Origin: Chlorobiota bacterium
GTDB taxonomy: Bacteria; Bacteroidota; Ignavibacteria; Kapaibacteriales; UBA961
Reading direction: 5' to 3'
DNA: 56,696 bases
Assembly (NCBI GenBank): GCA_014191195.1
Contig: BJGZ01000014.1
Span: 1-56,696, forward strand
Under the pieces are notes generated by a model that did no database searches, was not told the origin of the DNA, and saw only the letters and a list, made by a program, of their open reading frames with translations. The position numbers and the translations under genes are program-made. This document shows, in pieces, positions 7,193-16,534 of this stretch (the first letter of the stretch is position 1; every line of letters starts with the position of its first letter).

Positions 7193-8152
7193 ATGATTGA
7201 ACATCTTATTAAAAAAGTAGATATACTTTCTGTTTTTGCTCCATGTAAAGACCTATTGGATAAAAGATTTGGTGATATTCTTAAGCAGTATTCAGACAAC
7301 ACTGAAATTTCAAAGAATACCATTGCGATTTTAGGTGTTCCTCAAGATCTTGGTGTTATTCGAAATGGAGGGCGTCCGGGTGCAGCTTTAGGCCCTGAAG
7401 CAATCAGAAAAGCTTTATATAAACTTACTGTTCACGGCTTATCAAAGCAATTAGATCACATAGATATTATTGATATCGGAGATATTGATTGCGAAGGAGA
7501 AACTCTTGAATCTATACGAGAAAAACACTATGCTGTTGCAAGAGAGATATTAGAATCTGGAGCTAAGTTGATAGTAATTGGGGGTGGGCACGATTGTGCT
7601 TATCCAGATGCAAAAGCACTGAATTCTGTATCAGAATCGATAAGTGTTATCAATGTAGATCCACATCTAGATATTCGTGATTTAATTGAAGGAAAGGCTC
7701 ATTCTGGAAGTCCATTTAGAGAAATTCAAACAGCATTATCTCCTGCATTTTTGCATGAATTTGGCATACAGGAATTTTCTGTTTCTACTCATCATGTAGA
7801 ATATGCACAACAATGTTCAATAGGAATATCTTGGTATTCTGATTTACGATATAGAAATTCAATTAATCAAGATTTTTTGGAAATCATGCTATTAGGAAAA
7901 AGAAGTTCTAACAATGTATTTGTTTCATTCGATACTGATTCAATTTCTTCTGCATATGCCCCAGGAGTAAGTGCACCAGGGGCAATTGGTTTTACATCAG
8001 ATGAAATTATTGGAATGAGTTATTTAGCAGCATCCAATAATGCTACGGTAATAGACTTTGTTGAAATGAATCCACAATATGATCAAGATGGAAGAACAGC
8101 AAAGATTATCGCATTGTGTATTGCAATGGCAATTAAGGGTTGGTTAGAATAA
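7193..8152 (+). CDS. Ureohydrolase (arginase/agmatinase/formimidoylglutamase family)
   Basis: This 319-residue Mn-dependent hydrolase has the metal ligands in order: GGGHDCAYP, NVDPHLDIRD (DxHxD) and VSFDTDSI (DxD). The opening segment reads GVPQDLGVIRNGGRPGAALGPEAIR, and SAPGAIGFT follows the last metal motif. The family hydrolyses guanidino or formimino groups. Comparison by memory favours the formimidoylglutamase (HutG)-like branch of Bacteroidota, but no other hut genes are nearby, so the substrate is open. It overlaps the convergent membrane protein gene by 9 bases at the 3' end. Confidence 0.85.
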   Translation: MIEHLIKKVDILSVFAPCKDLLDKRFGDILKQYSDNTEISKNTIAILGVPQDLGVIRNGGRPGAALGPEAIRKALYKLTVHGLSKQLDHIDIIDIGDIDCEGETLESIREKHYAVAREILESGAKLIVIGGGHDCAYPDAKALNSVSESISVINVDPHLDIRDLIEGKAHSGSPFREIQTALSPAFLHEFGIQEFSVSTHHVEYAQQCSIGISWYSDLRYRNSINQDFLEIMLLGKRSSNNVFVSFDTDSISSAYAPGVSAPGAIGFTSDEIIGMSYLAASNNATVIDFVEMNPQYDQDGRTAKIIALCIAMAIKGWLE

Positions 8153-8572
8153 AGAAAGCCAATAATCCATGCCTTTTAATCTAATAACGCCCATAATGAT
8201 ACATAAAACAGATAATATCATGACAATAAGTGTATTGCGGAGTCTTTTAGAGTGTTCTGCAGACTTCCACATAGCATGGCTATGAGCAAATACAACAGAA
8301 AGAAGCATAAAAGTGGCATGTTCCATATGAAATCGTAAAGCCTTCATATTCCAAGATAATTCAGAGCCTACAGAAAATAGCAGGTAACATCCAATTAAGA
8401 ATTGAATACTGAGAAATATGGAGTAAATCCTTGTTATTTTTGCAGTTAGCGGATCGAAGTCTTGTTTTTTTAGAAGTCTATCGAACAGAAAACCAATAGA
8501 TACCAAAGCTAAAATCAATAAAGTCCAACGAGAAAAACCATGAATCATTAAAAGTATTTCCACCGCGCGCAC
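8144..8572 (-). CDS. Four-helix membrane protein, cytochrome b-like
   Basis: This 142-residue integral membrane protein has about four transmembrane helices (residues about 5-30, 48-68, 84-103, 113-135). Histidines lie in HGFSRW, FHMEHATFM and AHSHA, placed where heme-binding histidines could sit. Small proteins of this shape in Bacteroidota are often annotated as cytochrome b-like, but heme binding is inferred. Its 3' end overlaps the ureohydrolase gene by 9 bases, and its start faces ybaK across a gap of 94 bp. Confidence 0.65.
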   Translation of the reverse strand: MRAVEILLMIHGFSRWTLLILALVSIGFLFDRLLKKQDFDPLTAKITRIYSIFLSIQFLIGCYLLFSVGSELSWNMKALRFHMEHATFMLLSVVFAHSHAMWKSAEHSKRLRNTLIVMILSVLCIIMGVIRLKGMDYWLSLF

Positions 8573-8666
8573 CTAAGAAAAATTGATTGTGTCTTTATAA
8601 AAAGAATAAAACAAAGATAGATAATATTTCAAGAATTCATTTATCCAAAGTAAGAGAAAAGTTATC

Positions 8667-9137
8667 ATGTCTTCAAAAACCAATTGTTGTAGAATATTAG
8701 ATTCTATTGGAATTAACTATACTCTTATTGAATATGAATGGGATGAACTTAATCTTGATGCAATATCGGTAGCAGATAAAATAGGAATCATACCAGAAAA
8801 AGTATGGAAAACCCTAGTACTTTGTGGAGACATTATACCATATTTTGTGGTGGTAATTCCAGGTGATCAAGAGTTATCACTAAAAAAAACAGCTAAAGCT
8901 ACAGGGAATAAGTCTTGCTGGATGCTACCATTAAAAGATGTATTAGCTGTAACAGGTTATATACGTGGAGGCTGTTCGGCAATAGGTATGAAAAAACATT
9001 TTCCTACATATATAGAAGAAACAATGGCTTTACATGACCTAATAAGTGTTAGCCCAGGGCAAAGAGGCTTGCAAATATTGATAAATCCCCATGATTTTGT
9101 TCAAGCATCAATGGCAACAATTGCTAATCTTATCTGA
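8667..9137 (+). CDS. ybaK: Cys-tRNA(Pro)/Cys-tRNA(Cys) deacylase YbaK
   Basis: This 156-residue cytoplasmic protein has the YbaK/EbsC fold, which removes cysteine mischarged onto tRNA(Pro). Visible motifs are PEKVWKTLVLCG (with the conserved lysine of the active site), DQELSLKKTAKATG and TGYIRGGCSAIGMKK, all in the positions expected for the YbaK subfamily. Length is typical. The start ATG at 8667 is preceded by a purine-rich AAGAGAAAAG. The gene stands alone, with about 207 bp of gene-free AT-rich DNA after it. Confidence 0.9.
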   Translation: MSSKTNCCRILDSIGINYTLIEYEWDELNLDAISVADKIGIIPEKVWKTLVLCGDIIPYFVVVIPGDQELSLKKTAKATGNKSCWMLPLKDVLAVTGYIRGGCSAIGMKKHFPTYIEETMALHDLISVSPGQRGLQILINPHDFVQASMATIANLI

Positions 9138-9344
9138 TAATTCTTTATGATTGTTTGTTATTTGCCTTGAACACAGTAATTTTGCCAATTAAACATTGCC
9201 ATAAGTTTTATTTATTTATTGTTCTCTGCTGCCTATGCTTTTTTGATTCTTTTTTAATGATACTAAAAACATTCACAGATATAGTTTTTAGATATTTCTG
9301 AACACATAAGAATCAATGAATTGAGAGTACATTCGAGGACAAAT

Positions 9345-10202
9345 ATGATAAATGACTGGCAAAAAAATCAAGAAAAGCAAGACTCAGATAAACAATCATT
9401 GCTTACATCACATGGAATTCTTCCTAAACATATAGCAATTATTATGGATGGAAATGGCCGTTGGGCCATTGAAAGAAATCTTCCACGTGCAGCAGGGCAT
9501 CAGCAAGGAATAGAAAGTGTTAGAGATATTGTTAAAGCAAGTTCTCAACTTGGAATAGGATATTTAACAGTATATGCCTTTTCAATGGAAAATTGGAAAA
9601 GACCACATATGGAAATTTCTATTCTGATGTCATTACTAAAACAATACCTCATCAATGAAATCGATGAACTTGATGCTAATAATGTTCGATTATGTGCAAT
9701 CGGAAAACTGAATGCATTGCCCAAACCCGTTCAAAAAATATTATCTAAGGCAATCGAAAGAACTGCAAAAAATACTGGTTTAACTCTTACTTTGGCTCTA
9801 AGTTATTCAGGAAGATGGGACATTATCAGGGCAGTACAAATGATAGCATTAGATGCTAGAAGAGGAAATTTATCTCCAGAAGATATCAATGAAGAACTTT
9901 TTTCTACATATTTACTTACATCTCATATGCCCGAACCTGATCTATTAATCAGAACCAGTGGAGAAATGAGATTGAGTAATTATTTACTGTGGGAATCAGC
10001 ATATTCAGAAATCTATATCACCAATCTATTATGGCCAGATTTTAGACGTACTGATTTATATGATGCTTTAGAAAACTATATGAATAGAGAAAGAAGATAT
10101 GGCATGACAAGCCAGCAAATGAATATTGAGAATACAAAAGCTTCGCAATCTCAAGATTCATATCTACAGAGAATATTATCAACTTTTTCTCCAAAATCGT
10201 AA
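9345..10202 (+). CDS. uppS: Isoprenyl (undecaprenyl diphosphate) synthase
   Basis: This cis-prenyltransferase of about 285 residues makes undecaprenyl diphosphate, the lipid carrier for peptidoglycan and O-antigen. It carries IAIIMDGNGRWA (catalytic Asp), GHQQGIESVRDIV, VYAFSMENWKRP, ALSYSGRWDI and the C-terminal EPDLLIRTSGEMRLSNYLLW. I start it at the ATG at 9345, because a GAGGA ribosome-binding site lies 5 bases upstream (9335-9339); the frame itself extends back to a TTG at 9321. A C-terminal tail of about 30 polar residues follows the catalytic domain. It begins the uppS-bamA-skp-skp-lpx operon. Confidence 0.93.
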   Translation: MINDWQKNQEKQDSDKQSLLTSHGILPKHIAIIMDGNGRWAIERNLPRAAGHQQGIESVRDIVKASSQLGIGYLTVYAFSMENWKRPHMEISILMSLLKQYLINEIDELDANNVRLCAIGKLNALPKPVQKILSKAIERTAKNTGLTLTLALSYSGRWDIIRAVQMIALDARRGNLSPEDINEELFSTYLLTSHMPEPDLLIRTSGEMRLSNYLLWESAYSEIYITNLLWPDFRRTDLYDALENYMNRERRYGMTSQQMNIENTKASQSQDSYLQRILSTFSPKS

Positions 10203-10206
10203 CCGC

Positions 10207-12591
10207 ATGAATATTAGCACAACATATTGTAATTCCAAAAGCTTGCGGTTTCACTTCTCAGTTTACCTATTTATTATAGGTTTGCTAAGTATTTTTTCAT
10301 TAAAGCTTCACGCACAAGAAAAACCACGTTCTTATATCATAGCTGGAATATCTGTAGAGGGTAATACATATGCAGATGCTCAAACTATCATTTCTATTTC
10401 GGGCTTAAGAATTGGAGAAGAAATTAAAATTCCTGGAGCAATTCAACAAGAAGCAATTAGGAATTTATGGCAAAGAAATCAATTTTCTGATATCTCTTTA
10501 ACATTGGATAAAATTACTGTTAGCGGCGTCTTTTTGTCAATAAAAGTGAAAGAATTTCCTCGTTTTAATAGAATTATCATAGATGGAAATGATAAAGTAA
10601 GTGATAAAGAAATCGAGAAAGGACTAGGAAAAGTGAAAGGAGATATTTTGTCTCCTTATGAAGTTAATTTATCTAAAAAAACAATTTTAAAATTGTATGA
10701 AAAAGAAGGTTTGATGTATGCTCGAATCGAGCCAAGGATTGTATCAACTGATACAGGACTATATTCAAATCTTTATGTAAAAATTGAAGAAGGAACAGAT
10801 TTTCATATTAATAATATTGTGTTTAAGGGCAATCGTACATTAACACAAAAGCAATTAGAAGGTGCTTTTGATGATACTAAAATGAAGCCTTGGTGGAAAT
10901 TCTGGATATCATCAAAATTTGACAAGCTAAAATACGAAGAAGATAAAAAAAAGTTAGTTCAATATTTTAGAACAAAAGGCTTTATAGATGGTGAGATCCT
11001 ATCTGATTCGGTAGCTTATAATATAGATAGCCAAACTGTTGCTATTATCATTAATATCGATGAAGGGAAACAATATATATTAAGAAAAGTGGTATTTGAT
11101 GGTAATACAGTGTATCCATCAGAAATTCTGTTAAGAAGATTGTCAATTCCCTTGGGCGAACCATATGATGCAGAGAGATTCGATAAAAATTTGACAGGAA
11201 ATGAAGATCAATCAGATGTAGCGTCTATGTATCTAGATAATGGATATTTAGGGGCAAATCTTGTAAAAGAAGAAAGAAAAGTTGGCGAAGATTCAGTTGA
11301 TATCTTTGTAAGAGTTTTCGAAAGAGAAAGGTATACAATTAGAAGGGTAGAAATTGCTGGCAATACCAAAACTAAAGATAAGATTGTAAGAAGAGAACTC
11401 TATACTCGCCCAGGTGATTATTTTAATCGATCAGCAATAATTAGAAGTGTGCGTGGTTTAGGAGTTCTTAATTATTTTAATCCAGAAGCATTAAAACCAG
11501 ATATAAAACCAGTGGATAATACCAAGGTTGATGTAATCTATAGAGTAGAAGAAAGATCTACCGATACCTTTAATGCATCAATGGGATATGCTGGGTCTTT
11601 TGGCTTAACAGGCTCTGTTGGTATCACACTTAACAATTTTTCTTTTGCTGAACCTTTAAGAGGTGGTGGCGGACAAATCCTAAATGTTAATTTAGAGTTT
11701 GGACAAGCAAGTAGATATCAAACTATTCAATTAGGTTTTACGGAACCTTGGTTGAATAATACTCCTACTACCTTAGGGGTAAATTTGTTCTCTATACGAC
11801 AAAATTTCGTATTCGATCTTAAAAGATATGGCGCATCTGTCAATATGGGGCGTAGGCTACGTTGGCCAGATGATTTTTTTAGAGTAGACGGAATACTAAG
11901 AGCTCAATATAATGATCAAGCTGCATCAAGTGGTGTTTTCAGAGCATTTAGTGGTGGAGAACTAAGCCTAACAACAAGTATTTCAAGAACTAGTATAGAT
12001 AATGCAATATTCCCAACAAATGGCTCGCGTTTTACGTTTACATCGGCATTTGCAGCAGGTGGAATAGGAATTGGTAAGGTAGATTATTGGAAAAATACTT
12101 TTAATATGGAAATCTTTCATCCATTAGCATATGTAGATGGAAATGCAAGGCTTGTTCTGTATATGAGTTCAGAAATGGGCTATGTAGCAGGTATTAAAAG
12201 TGATACCAATATACTTGGTAATGAACTATTCTTTATGGGTGGAAATGGATTAGGCGGATTTGCAGTTACTCCATTGCGTGGCTATATTGATAGATCCATT
12301 GGGCCCAGCTCTGGTGGACATGTGATGACTAGGAATGTGATTGAAACCAGATTTGCTTTATCGTTAAATCCAATGCCAATATATCTTCTTGCATTTGCCG
12401 AAGCAGGAAATGTTTGGGATAAATTGTCTTCAACCGATCCATTCGATTTAAAAAGATCTGCAGGCGTTGGTGTTAGAGTACTCCTCAATCCAATTGGCCT
12501 TTTAGGTTTTGATTATGGCTATGGCTTTGATCCTAGAGGAGTTACCGGAGCCAGATCTGGCTGGCAATTCCATTTTCAATTTGGAAGATAA
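10207..12591 (+). CDS. bamA: Outer membrane protein assembly factor BamA
   Basis: This protein of about 794 residues is the central BAM component, which inserts beta-barrel proteins into the outer membrane. After a Sec signal ending LKLHAQ it shows repeated POTRA domains (for example RFNRIIIDGNDKVSDKEIE, HINNIVFKGNRTLT, YILRKVVFDGNTVYP and YTIRRVEIAGNTKTKDKIV), then an Omp85 barrel from about residue 440 containing LRGGGGQILNVNLEFG and GGNGLGGFAVTPLRGY (the conserved loop 6 region). It ends FHFQFGR, an aromatic-rich terminal strand. The start is the ATG at 10207, only 4 bases after uppS; the open frame upstream lies inside uppS. Confidence 0.95.
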   Translation: MNISTTYCNSKSLRFHFSVYLFIIGLLSIFSLKLHAQEKPRSYIIAGISVEGNTYADAQTIISISGLRIGEEIKIPGAIQQEAIRNLWQRNQFSDISLTLDKITVSGVFLSIKVKEFPRFNRIIIDGNDKVSDKEIEKGLGKVKGDILSPYEVNLSKKTILKLYEKEGLMYARIEPRIVSTDTGLYSNLYVKIEEGTDFHINNIVFKGNRTLTQKQLEGAFDDTKMKPWWKFWISSKFDKLKYEEDKKKLVQYFRTKGFIDGEILSDSVAYNIDSQTVAIIINIDEGKQYILRKVVFDGNTVYPSEILLRRLSIPLGEPYDAERFDKNLTGNEDQSDVASMYLDNGYLGANLVKEERKVGEDSVDIFVRVFERERYTIRRVEIAGNTKTKDKIVRRELYTRPGDYFNRSAIIRSVRGLGVLNYFNPEALKPDIKPVDNTKVDVIYRVEERSTDTFNASMGYAGSFGLTGSVGITLNNFSFAEPLRGGGGQILNVNLEFGQASRYQTIQLGFTEPWLNNTPTTLGVNLFSIRQNFVFDLKRYGASVNMGRRLRWPDDFFRVDGILRAQYNDQAASSGVFRAFSGGELSLTTSISRTSIDNAIFPTNGSRFTFTSAFAAGGIGIGKVDYWKNTFNMEIFHPLAYVDGNARLVLYMSSEMGYVAGIKSDTNILGNELFFMGGNGLGGFAVTPLRGYIDRSIGPSSGGHVMTRNVIETRFALSLNPMPIYLLAFAEAGNVWDKLSSTDPFDLKRSAGVGVRVLLNPIGLLGFDYGYGFDPRGVTGARSGWQFHFQFGR

Positions 12592-12638
12592 TATCAATTT
12601 ATTTTATTCTTAAACTCTACTATTTTAAGGTAGTCTCA

Positions 12639-13175
12639 ATGAAAAAAGTTTTAATTATTTCTGCATTTGCTTTTGGCTGTTTTATAATGAATACAAAAGT
12701 ATGTGCACAAGGTGCAGCACAAAAAATTGGATTTGTAGACACAGAAGTGATACTTAAGCAATTGCCAGAAGCTCAAGACGCAGATAAACGTCTAAAAGAA
12801 ATCGCAGCAAAATTTCAGGATACTATTGTTCGTATCCAAAAAGATTTCTCTGATAAACTGGAACAATACAGAAAACAAGAGTCTTTAATGACACCTGATG
12901 CTAAGAAAAAAGAAGAAGAGTCATTAAAGCAATTACAACAAACTGTAATGCAATATCAAGAAGAAAAATTTGGAAATACAGGCGAAATTCGTCGTTTACA
13001 AGAAAGCTTTTTAAATCCTATACGAGATCGTATTCTACTAACGATTAAAGAAGTAGCTAAAGACGAAAAATTCAACTTTATTTTAGATAAAGTGAATCCA
13101 GCTTTATTATTTGCAGATGATAAATTCGATTTAACATTTAAAGTACTTGATAAAATACGTCGTACTTCTAAATAA
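12639..13175 (+). CDS. Periplasmic OmpH/Skp-family chaperone
   Basis: This 178-residue exported protein has a Sec signal ending VCAQ and the OmpH core: KIGFVDTEVILKQLPEAQ, a charged coiled-coil arm of about 60 residues, and a C-terminal strand-helix NFILDKVNPALLFADDKFDLT. Skp-type chaperones hold unfolded outer membrane proteins in the periplasm for BamA, which fits its place directly after bamA. It is the first of two tandem paralogs. An AAGG lies about 10 bases before the ATG. Confidence 0.88.
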   Translation: MKKVLIISAFAFGCFIMNTKVCAQGAAQKIGFVDTEVILKQLPEAQDADKRLKEIAAKFQDTIVRIQKDFSDKLEQYRKQESLMTPDAKKKEEESLKQLQQTVMQYQEEKFGNTGEIRRLQESFLNPIRDRILLTIKEVAKDEKFNFILDKVNPALLFADDKFDLTFKVLDKIRRTSK

Positions 13176-13205
13176 ATCGACTGCTATACATTTTCCGGAA
13201 AGCAT

Positions 13206-13970
13206 ATGAATTTCTCGAAATCGTTCATATTATTATTAACAGTTTTTTGTGCATTATATACTACTAATGCTCAGAAAATAGGATATGTTGCTTCTCAAAC
13301 CATAAGAGACAAATTTCCAGAGGCTCAACAAGCTGAACAACGCTTGCAAACAATGGTAGATAATTGGAAACGAGAATTAGAAGATCAACAAAAAGTAATA
13401 AATGAATTAGATCTGGAGATTAAGAAAAATCGTCTCATTTGGACCGATCAAGAAAAAAGCGAAAAAGAAAAAATTCTTGAAAGGAAAAAGAAAGAAAGAG
13501 AAGAATATGCAACCAAAAAATTAGGTCCTAATGGAGAATATGATGCTGCAGTAGCACTTGTTTTTAGAGGCGTAGAAGAAAAAATTTATGCTGCTATTCA
13601 AGATGCTTCTTTTGATGATGGCTATGATATTGTGTGGGATAAATCTTCACAACCTTTGGCTTTTATTAATCCTAAATATGATCTAACTCTTAAAGTGTTG
13701 AAAAAATTAGGTATAGATGTAGACGATTTAGAGAAAAAACAAAAAGAAGCTATTGATAAAGATCCCAGAAACAAAGTTGTTACTCCTCCAGCATCTACAC
13801 CTGGAGTTAAACGTACAAGATCTAGAACTCCTATAGTTGTTCCAGATGAAAAACCAGAAGAGAAAAAAACTTCTGATCCAAATGGAACAAATACTTTGCC
13901 AAAGCAGCCAATTCAGCAAAGTATTGTACCAGAATTACCACAAACTGAGCAAACTGAAAAGCCGGTATAA
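13206..13970 (+). CDS. Second OmpH/Skp-family chaperone with proline-rich tail
   Basis: This 254-residue paralog of the preceding gene has a Sec signal ending TTNAQ, KIGYVASQTIRDKFPEAQQAEQ, a strongly charged coiled coil, and DIVWDKSSQPLAFINPKYDLT. It differs by about 75 extra C-terminal residues, low in hydrophobics and rich in Pro, Lys, Thr and Glu (from about residue 180), likely disordered. The second copy may serve different clients or link to another partner; this is inference. Its stop codon lies inside a perfect hairpin at 13957-13982. Confidence 0.85.
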   Translation: MNFSKSFILLLTVFCALYTTNAQKIGYVASQTIRDKFPEAQQAEQRLQTMVDNWKRELEDQQKVINELDLEIKKNRLIWTDQEKSEKEKILERKKKEREEYATKKLGPNGEYDAAVALVFRGVEEKIYAAIQDASFDDGYDIVWDKSSQPLAFINPKYDLTLKVLKKLGIDVDDLEKKQKEAIDKDPRNKVVTPPASTPGVKRTRSRTPIVVPDEKPEEKKTSDPNGTNTLPKQPIQQSIVPELPQTEQTEKPV

Positions 13971-13982
13971 TATCCGGCTTTT
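13957..13982 (+). terminator. Hairpin across the stop of the second skp-like gene
   Basis: AAAAGCCGG-TATAATAT-CCGGCTTTT is a perfect 9-bp stem with an 8-base loop that contains the TAA stop. Only four Ts end the stem, followed by As, so it is a weak terminator or attenuator between the chaperone genes and lpxD (start at 13988). Confidence 0.55.
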
Positions 13983-13987
13983 AAAAA

Positions 13988-15064
13988 ATGGTGATTTTTT
14001 TGAAATTTCTTAATACATCATACACAATTCATACAATAGCTTCTTTAGTTGATGGAGAAGCTGTAGGTAATACTGATTTATCTATTTGTAAACCAGGTAG
14101 AATAGAACATGTAGAGCCACATGATATTACATTTATCGTCAATAAATCCTATGAGCATTTTCTTGCCGAATGTAATCATGTATGTGTATTAGTACCCAAA
14201 AACTTTACAAAACAACCCACAGAGTCGCAAGCATTTATTTATGTGGATAATCCACATGCTGCATTTGCTAAAGTTATTGATTTGTACTATTTAGAAGATA
14301 GTTATGAATATGGAATTCATCCATCTGCAATCATAGCATCTACAGCGATTATTCATCCAGAAAGTACAATCCAAGCAGGTGTTGTAATAGAGAATAATTG
14401 CACAGTTTCTAAAGGAGCTGTAATTGGATATAATTGTGTTCTACAAAGTAATACTTCTATTGGTGTACATACAATTCTTTTCCCTTCTGTAGTTTGTTAT
14501 TCAGATACAGTGATTGGAGATAATTGCAGGATACATTCTGGAGCAGTTATCGGATCTGATGGATTTGGATATGTAGAACAAAAAGATGGATCTTTCATTA
14601 AAATTACACATGCAGGTAATGTGCATATAAAAAACGATGTTGAAATTGGTGCAAATACTACTATTGATAGAGCAGTTTTAGGTAGTACATTAATTGAAAA
14701 TGGTGTAAAGTTGGATAATTTAATTCAAATTGGACATAATGTGTCGATTGGTGAACATTCAGCATTAGCAGGTCAAAGTGCTATTGCAGGAAGTGCTCAT
14801 ATAGGCCCAAGAAATCGTTTTGGAGGACAAGTAGGCATGATAGGCCATATTTCTACTACTGATAAAGTAATTGTGTATGGTCAGTCTGGAATTGGAAAAA
14901 CTATCGATAAACCTGGCGTCTATTTCGGAAGTCCTACCCAAGATAGAATGTCTGAAATAAGGCGTTTAACTGCTTCACAGCAATTGCCAGACTTAATAAA
15001 AACTATACATGTCCTTCAGCAAAAAATTGAAATATTAGAACAAAAAATGATAGAACTTTCTTGA
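13988..15064 (+). CDS. lpxD: UDP-3-O-acylglucosamine N-acyltransferase
   Basis: This 358-residue enzyme adds the N-linked acyl chain in the third step of lipid A synthesis. It has an N-terminal substrate domain (about 1-105) and a left-handed beta-helix of hexapeptide repeats (about 110-310). Family motifs are GSDGFGYV, HAGNVHIKNDVEIGANTTIDRAV and LIQIGHNVSIGEHSALAGQ with the catalytic His. The ATG at 13988 is only 5 bases past the preceding hairpin; a TTG at 14000 gives a start closer to the family norm. It is followed by lpxC-fabZ and lpxA, so three early lipid A steps are encoded together. Confidence 0.93.
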   Translation: MVIFLKFLNTSYTIHTIASLVDGEAVGNTDLSICKPGRIEHVEPHDITFIVNKSYEHFLAECNHVCVLVPKNFTKQPTESQAFIYVDNPHAAFAKVIDLYYLEDSYEYGIHPSAIIASTAIIHPESTIQAGVVIENNCTVSKGAVIGYNCVLQSNTSIGVHTILFPSVVCYSDTVIGDNCRIHSGAVIGSDGFGYVEQKDGSFIKITHAGNVHIKNDVEIGANTTIDRAVLGSTLIENGVKLDNLIQIGHNVSIGEHSALAGQSAIAGSAHIGPRNRFGGQVGMIGHISTTDKVIVYGQSGIGKTIDKPGVYFGSPTQDRMSEIRRLTASQQLPDLIKTIHVLQQKIEILEQKMIELS

Positions 15065-15110
15065 AAGTTACTTTAGTGTGAAAGTATCAAATCATTATAC
15101 ATAAAACAAT

Positions 15111-16520
15111 ATGCTAGTTAATCAAAGAACAATTCAAAAACCTGTATCATTTTCGGGTATTGGACTTCATACAGGAAATCCCTCTACAATTACATTCTAC
15201 CCAGCTCCAGAACATTCTGGATTTACATTTATTAGAACTGATTTAGAGAATTCTCCTGAAATCCCAGCTTTAGTAGATTATGTAACAGATATCTCTCGTG
15301 GCACTACATTAACCTATAATGGTGCAAGTGTTCATACTGTAGAACATGTTTTAGCTGCATTAGTTGGTTTAGAGATTGACAATTGTAGAATTGAGTTAAC
15401 CGCCAATGAACCTCCAGTTGGTGATGGAAGTGCATTGCCTTATACTGAAATATTACATCATGCAGGCTTTGTAGAGCAAAAAGCAGCCAAGGATTATCTG
15501 ATTATAGATCAAACAATCCGTTATGTTAATGAACAAAAGGGTTCTGAAATAGTTGCTTTACCTAATGATGAGTTTAGAATAACCGTTATGATAGATTATC
15601 AGAATTCTGCACTTGGTAGTCAGCATTCTGGTCTTTTTGATGTACAAAAAGAGTTTTTAAAAGAATTTGCCCCAGCACGAACATTCTGTTTTTTAACAGA
15701 AGTTGAAATGCTACATAATCAAGGGCTTATTAGAGGTGGTTCTTTAGATAATGCTGTTGTGATAGTTGATAAAGACATGAATAATGATGAGTTGAAACAA
15801 CTTTTACATACTTGTGGGATTGAACAAAATGCTGTTTTAGGCCATAATGGCATATTGAATAATACAATGCTACGATTTAAAAATGAGCCTGCTCGGCATA
15901 AACTATTAGATATGCTAGGCGATTTGGCTTTAATCGGTGTTCCAATAAAAGGACAAATTCTTGCTGCCCGCCCAGGCCATGCCTCAAATATTGAATTTGC
16001 AAAAAAAATTAGAGCTCTTCATCTACAAAAGAAATTACAAAAAAAGAATTTGGTGAGAAAAACAGATGCTATAGTGTTGGATATCAATCAAATCATAAAG
16101 GTAATGCCTCATAGATATCCATTTCTTTTAGTAGATAGAATAACATATATAGATAAAGAAGAAAATCGAATAGTTGGTTATAAAAATGTTACTATAAATG
16201 AACCTTTCTTTATTGGTCATTTCCCGGATAGACCTATAATGCCAGGCGTATTAATCATAGAAGCAATGGCACAAGTAGGTGGTTTATTATTACTTAATAC
16301 TAGTACTTTTGAAAAAGATAAATTGGTGCTATTTATGGGCATTAATAATGCTAAGTTTAGAAAGCCAGTTATTCCTGGAGACCAATTAGTACTTGATGTT
16401 AAAATGATAAGCAAGCGGTTTAATACTTTTGCATTACAGGCGAAAGCATATGTTAATGAAGTGTTAGTAGCAGAATCTGAATTATCAGCAGCTATTGTTG
16501 ATAGAACAATATCCGAATAA
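15111..16520 (+). CDS. lpxC/fabZ: Bifunctional LpxC deacetylase / FabZ dehydratase fusion
   Basis: This is a 469-residue fusion. Residues about 1-310 are LpxC, the zinc-dependent UDP-3-O-acyl-GlcNAc deacetylase that commits to lipid A. It shows SFSGIGLHTG, HTVEHVLAAL with zinc histidines, EPPVGDGSALPY, ARTFCFLTEVE, and HKLLDMLGDLAL with the remaining ligands. Residues about 320-469 are FabZ, the 3-hydroxyacyl-ACP dehydratase of fatty acid elongation: MPHRYPFLLVDR, GHFPDRPIMPGVLIIEAMAQ. This fusion is well known in Bacteroidota and relatives. Joining them may set the balance of 3-hydroxyacyl-ACP between membrane lipid and lipid A. Confidence 0.95.
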   Translation: MLVNQRTIQKPVSFSGIGLHTGNPSTITFYPAPEHSGFTFIRTDLENSPEIPALVDYVTDISRGTTLTYNGASVHTVEHVLAALVGLEIDNCRIELTANEPPVGDGSALPYTEILHHAGFVEQKAAKDYLIIDQTIRYVNEQKGSEIVALPNDEFRITVMIDYQNSALGSQHSGLFDVQKEFLKEFAPARTFCFLTEVEMLHNQGLIRGGSLDNAVVIVDKDMNNDELKQLLHTCGIEQNAVLGHNGILNNTMLRFKNEPARHKLLDMLGDLALIGVPIKGQILAARPGHASNIEFAKKIRALHLQKKLQKKNLVRKTDAIVLDINQIIKVMPHRYPFLLVDRITYIDKEENRIVGYKNVTINEPFFIGHFPDRPIMPGVLIIEAMAQVGGLLLLNTSTFEKDKLVLFMGINNAKFRKPVIPGDQLVLDVKMISKRFNTFALQAKAYVNEVLVAESELSAAIVDRTISE

Positions 16521-16534
16521 TAATAAATACTTTT

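Noticed and set aside
9138-9344. Possible small RNA or tRNA before uppS
   Set aside because: The stretch is AT-rich with no cloverleaf, no strong hairpin and no ORF with a ribosome-binding site; I see nothing in it beyond the uppS leader.
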